Shown piece after piece: positions 6,270-7,274 of a DNA stretch of 7,274 bases. The position numbers were made by a program, and so were the translations under genes. The DNA comes from an uncultured Leuconostoc sp. (GTDB taxonomy: Bacteria; Bacillota; Bacilli; Lactobacillales; Lactobacillaceae): contig NZ_CAMJRK010000076.1 in NCBI RefSeq assembly GCF_946222815.1, positions 1-7,274 on the forward strand, written 5' to 3'. Below the pieces are notes generated by a model. It was given only the letters and a program-made list of their open reading frames with translations. It ran no database searches and had not been told where the DNA came from. Numbering within the stretch: the stretch's first letter is position 1; each line of letters starts with the position of its first letter.

Positions 6270-6310
6270 TAAATTGTTAATAACATCACAAAATATAGGT
6301 TAGGAGTATA
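6256..6310 (+). repeat. Inverted repeat pairing the reductase ribosome site with its promoter spacer
   Basis: TATACTCCTA (6256-6265) is the exact reverse complement of TAGGAGTATA (6301-6310), with 35 nt between them. The right arm is the Shine-Dalgarno region of the reductase gene. The left arm lies in the promoter spacer and first two bases of the -10, upstream of the predicted start, so it is absent from transcripts of the gene's own promoter. It would be present in RNA reading through from nadR. It could also be a DNA-level operator pair. Confidence 0.5.
6274..6291. promoter_or_regulatory. Rex-like operator (NADH/NAD+ sensor site)
   Basis: TTGTTAATAACATCACAA fits the known Rex operator pattern TTGTGA-N6-TCACAA in 11 of 12 defined positions; the one change is T for G at 6278. 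It begins 4 bp after the -10, over the predicted transcription start, where a bound repressor would block initiation. Rex releases DNA when NADH is high, which suits a reductase gene. The match is by eye and no rex gene is in the window. Confidence 0.5.
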
Positions 6311-6312
6311 AC

Positions 6313-7089
6313 ATGTCAAAAAAAGTAGCGATTGTAACAGGTGGTGGACAAGGAATTGGTGAAGGCATTGCACTGCGATTGGCAAAAGATGGTTATTCAG
6401 TTATTGTCAATGGGCGTACAGAAAATAAGCTCACAACAGTTGTCAATAAAATTAAGGCAGCTGGCGGTGAGGCAGCACTATTTGTTGGGGATGTTCAGTC
6501 TCGTCAGGTGAACTTTGATTTGGTCCAATTTGCCATGGAAAAATATGGCCGTTTAGACACATTTATTGCAAACGCAGGAATTGATTGGGTAGACACGATT
6601 GAAGAAACACCCGAAGAACAAGTTGATAATATTTTAAACATTAATTTGAAATCGCAGGTTTGGGCGCTACAAGCAGCACCAGCAGCCATACGAAAAAATG
6701 GCAAACAGGGTGGTACAATTATTTTAGCCTCATCAATTGCTGGTATGGAAGGCTTTGAAATGTTGGGTATTTACTCAGCCACTAAGTTTGCTGCGCGTGG
6801 GTTGATGCAAGCAGCAGCTAAAGAGTTAGCCGTTGACAATATTCGTGTGAATGCTTATAACCCAGGTATTGTTTTGACACCAATGTGGGACGAAATTGAT
6901 GCTCGCTTTGCTGAACGTAAGAATGTACCACTTGGTTCAACACGTCAAGCCTTTATTGATGGTATTCTACTTGGTCGTGGAGAAGAACCAGAAGATATTG
7001 CTAAGTACGTATCATTCTTGGTATCAGATCAAGCTGACTATATTACAGGACAATCGTTAGCAGTCGATGGTGGTATCAAGTTTCAATAA
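6313..7089 (+). CDS. butA: Short-chain dehydrogenase, acetoin/diacetyl reductase family
   Basis: This 258-residue classical SDR is the usual length for its family. It probably reduces diacetyl and/or acetoin in the cytoplasm, which would dispose of reducing power. Features are the cofactor loop TGGGQGIG (9-16), NAG at 87-89, Asn111 in NINLKS, catalytic Ser141 in ASSIAG, Tyr154 and Lys158 in YSATK, and NPGIV at 183-187. The C-terminal part (TPMWDEID at 189-196, LGRGEEPEDIA at 220-230, DYITGQSLAVDGG at 242-254) resembles BudC/ButA acetoin reductases closely. The residues after the second strand are VNGRTENKL (32-40), where NADH-using BudC/ButA relatives have an acidic residue. The Arg35 points toward NADPH, so cofactor and exact substrate are uncertain. 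AGGAG lies 6 nt before the ATG. The gene is a single unit with its own promoter, a Rex-like site and a terminator. Confidence 0.78.
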   Translation: MSKKVAIVTGGGQGIGEGIALRLAKDGYSVIVNGRTENKLTTVVNKIKAAGGEAALFVGDVQSRQVNFDLVQFAMEKYGRLDTFIANAGIDWVDTIEETPEEQVDNILNINLKSQVWALQAAPAAIRKNGKQGGTIILASSIAGMEGFEMLGIYSATKFAARGLMQAAAKELAVDNIRVNAYNPGIVLTPMWDEIDARFAERKNVPLGSTRQAFIDGILLGRGEEPEDIAKYVSFLVSDQADYITGQSLAVDGGIKFQ

Positions 7090-7103
7090 TTAGGTTACTC
7101 ATT

Positions 7104-7130
7104 AAAACAGCAAGAATATTGCTGTTTTTT
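7104..7130 (+). terminator. Intrinsic terminator after the reductase
   Basis: AAAACAGCAA (7104-7113) pairs perfectly with TTGCTGTTTT (7119-7128) around the loop GAATA. The T-run covers 7125-7130. It starts 14 nt after the stop codon and separates the reductase from the repeat-containing gene. Confidence 0.9.
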
Positions 7131-7139
7131 ATTTACCTC

Positions 7140-7179
7140 TTGATCTAAATCAAATTTTGATCCACAATTAAGATCAAAA
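7140..7179. promoter_or_regulatory. TTGAT/ATCAA inverted-repeat segment upstream of the repeat gene
   Basis: Four half-sites alternate in orientation: TTGAT (7140-7144), ATCAA (7149-7153), TTGAT (7157-7161) and ATCAA (7173-7177). The inner pair extends to TTTTGATC (7155-7162) and GATCAAAA (7172-7179), an 8-bp inverted repeat with a 9-nt spacer. A weak promoter can be read here: TTGATC (7140-7145), 17 bp, CACAAT (7163-7168), each four of six. Together they suggest a regulated promoter for the gene starting at 7207, but the match is modest. Confidence 0.35.
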
Positions 7180-7206
7180 AAATTGACGTGATAAAGGATC
7201 AGGCCC

Positions 7207-7274
7207 ATGATTAGCAACAAGCAACAAGCAACAAGCAACAAGCAACAAGCAACAAGCAACAAGCAACAAGCAAC
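7207..7274 (+). CDS. Start of a gene whose N-terminus is a 7-residue repeat (3' end beyond window)
   Basis: An ATG at 7207 preceded by AAAGGA (7193-7198, 8 nt spacing) opens a frame that stays open for 22 codons to the window edge. After Met-Ile the reading is S-N-K-Q-Q-A-T repeated, because a 7-bp DNA unit read in triplets gives a 7-residue cycle every 21 bp. There is no hydrophobic signal peptide in the visible part. The function cannot be told, since everything after the repeat is outside the window. The good ribosome site, a terminator just upstream and a possible promoter favour a real gene start. It could alternatively be a noncoding repeat that is open by composition, as none of its frames contains a stop. 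Confidence 0.5.
   Translation, partial: MISNKQQATSNKQQATSNKQQA
7213..7274. repeat. Perfect 7-bp tandem repeat (AGCAACA), runs off the window end
   Basis: Eight complete AGCAACA units occupy 7213-7268, and six bases of a ninth occupy 7269-7274, with no mismatch. The array starts six bases after the A of the ATG at 7207 and reaches the last base of the window, so its true length is unknown. Seven is not a multiple of three, so gain or loss of one unit shifts the downstream frame; all three forward frames read the same S-N-K-Q-Q-A-T cycle without stops. Such arrays are prone to slipped-strand copying. Because it lies at the very end, it may also mark where an assembly stopped, and copy number should not be trusted. 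Confidence 0.9.

Noticed and set aside
7213..7274. CRISPR array
   Set aside because: The units are 7 bp, directly adjacent and without spacers, so this is a simple tandem repeat.

Overview
The window looks like chromosomal DNA of a low-GC lactic acid bacterium. The order Lactobacillales is well supported: an AT-rich sequence with strong AGGAG-type ribosome sites, a PepV-type dipeptidase, a NadR without the helix-turn-helix domain, and a reductase of the acetoin/diacetyl family. Leuconostocaceae (for example Leuconostoc) is my best guess from general resemblance of the proteins, not a proven assignment. There is no transposase, phage gene, tRNA, rRNA or CRISPR array.

Layout. A leftward cluster occupies 1-1915. 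In transcription order it holds a 56-residue two-helix membrane protein of unknown function, nnrD (ADP-dependent NAD(P)HX dehydratase) and exoA (exodeoxyribonuclease III / AP endonuclease, cut by the window edge a few codons before its end). A 291-bp divergent region (1916-2206) separates it from the rightward genes. It carries two copies of the palindrome TAACGTTA facing the leftward cluster, and two overlapping promoters for pepV. The rightward genes are pepV with a strong terminator, msrB (methionine sulfoxide reductase B), the pair pnuC-nadR (nicotinamide riboside uptake and conversion to NAD) with a terminator, and a short-chain dehydrogenase of the acetoin/diacetyl reductase family with its own consensus promoter and terminator. 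The last 144 bp after that terminator hold a GATC-rich inverted-repeat segment. It is followed by the start of a new gene whose coding sequence, from codon 3, is a perfect 7-bp tandem repeat running off the window end.

How the genes fit together. The theme is NAD metabolism. PnuC imports nicotinamide riboside, and NadR phosphorylates it and adenylates the product to NAD. NnrD repairs hydrated NAD(P)H, and the reductase consumes reduced cofactor. The reductase promoter carries an 18-bp site one base away from the Rex (NADH/NAD+ sensor) consensus. MsrB and ExoA add oxidative-damage repair, and PepV completes peptide breakdown.

Most worth a second look: the 7-bp repeat array at the start of the last gene (a candidate phase-variable switch, possibly also the reason the sequence ends there); a 10-bp inverted repeat pairing the reductase's ribosome site with its promoter spacer; the Rex-like site; the paired TAACGTTA boxes; and a 12-codon mini-ORF that ends 2 nt before the nadR start, which lacks a visible Shine-Dalgarno sequence.
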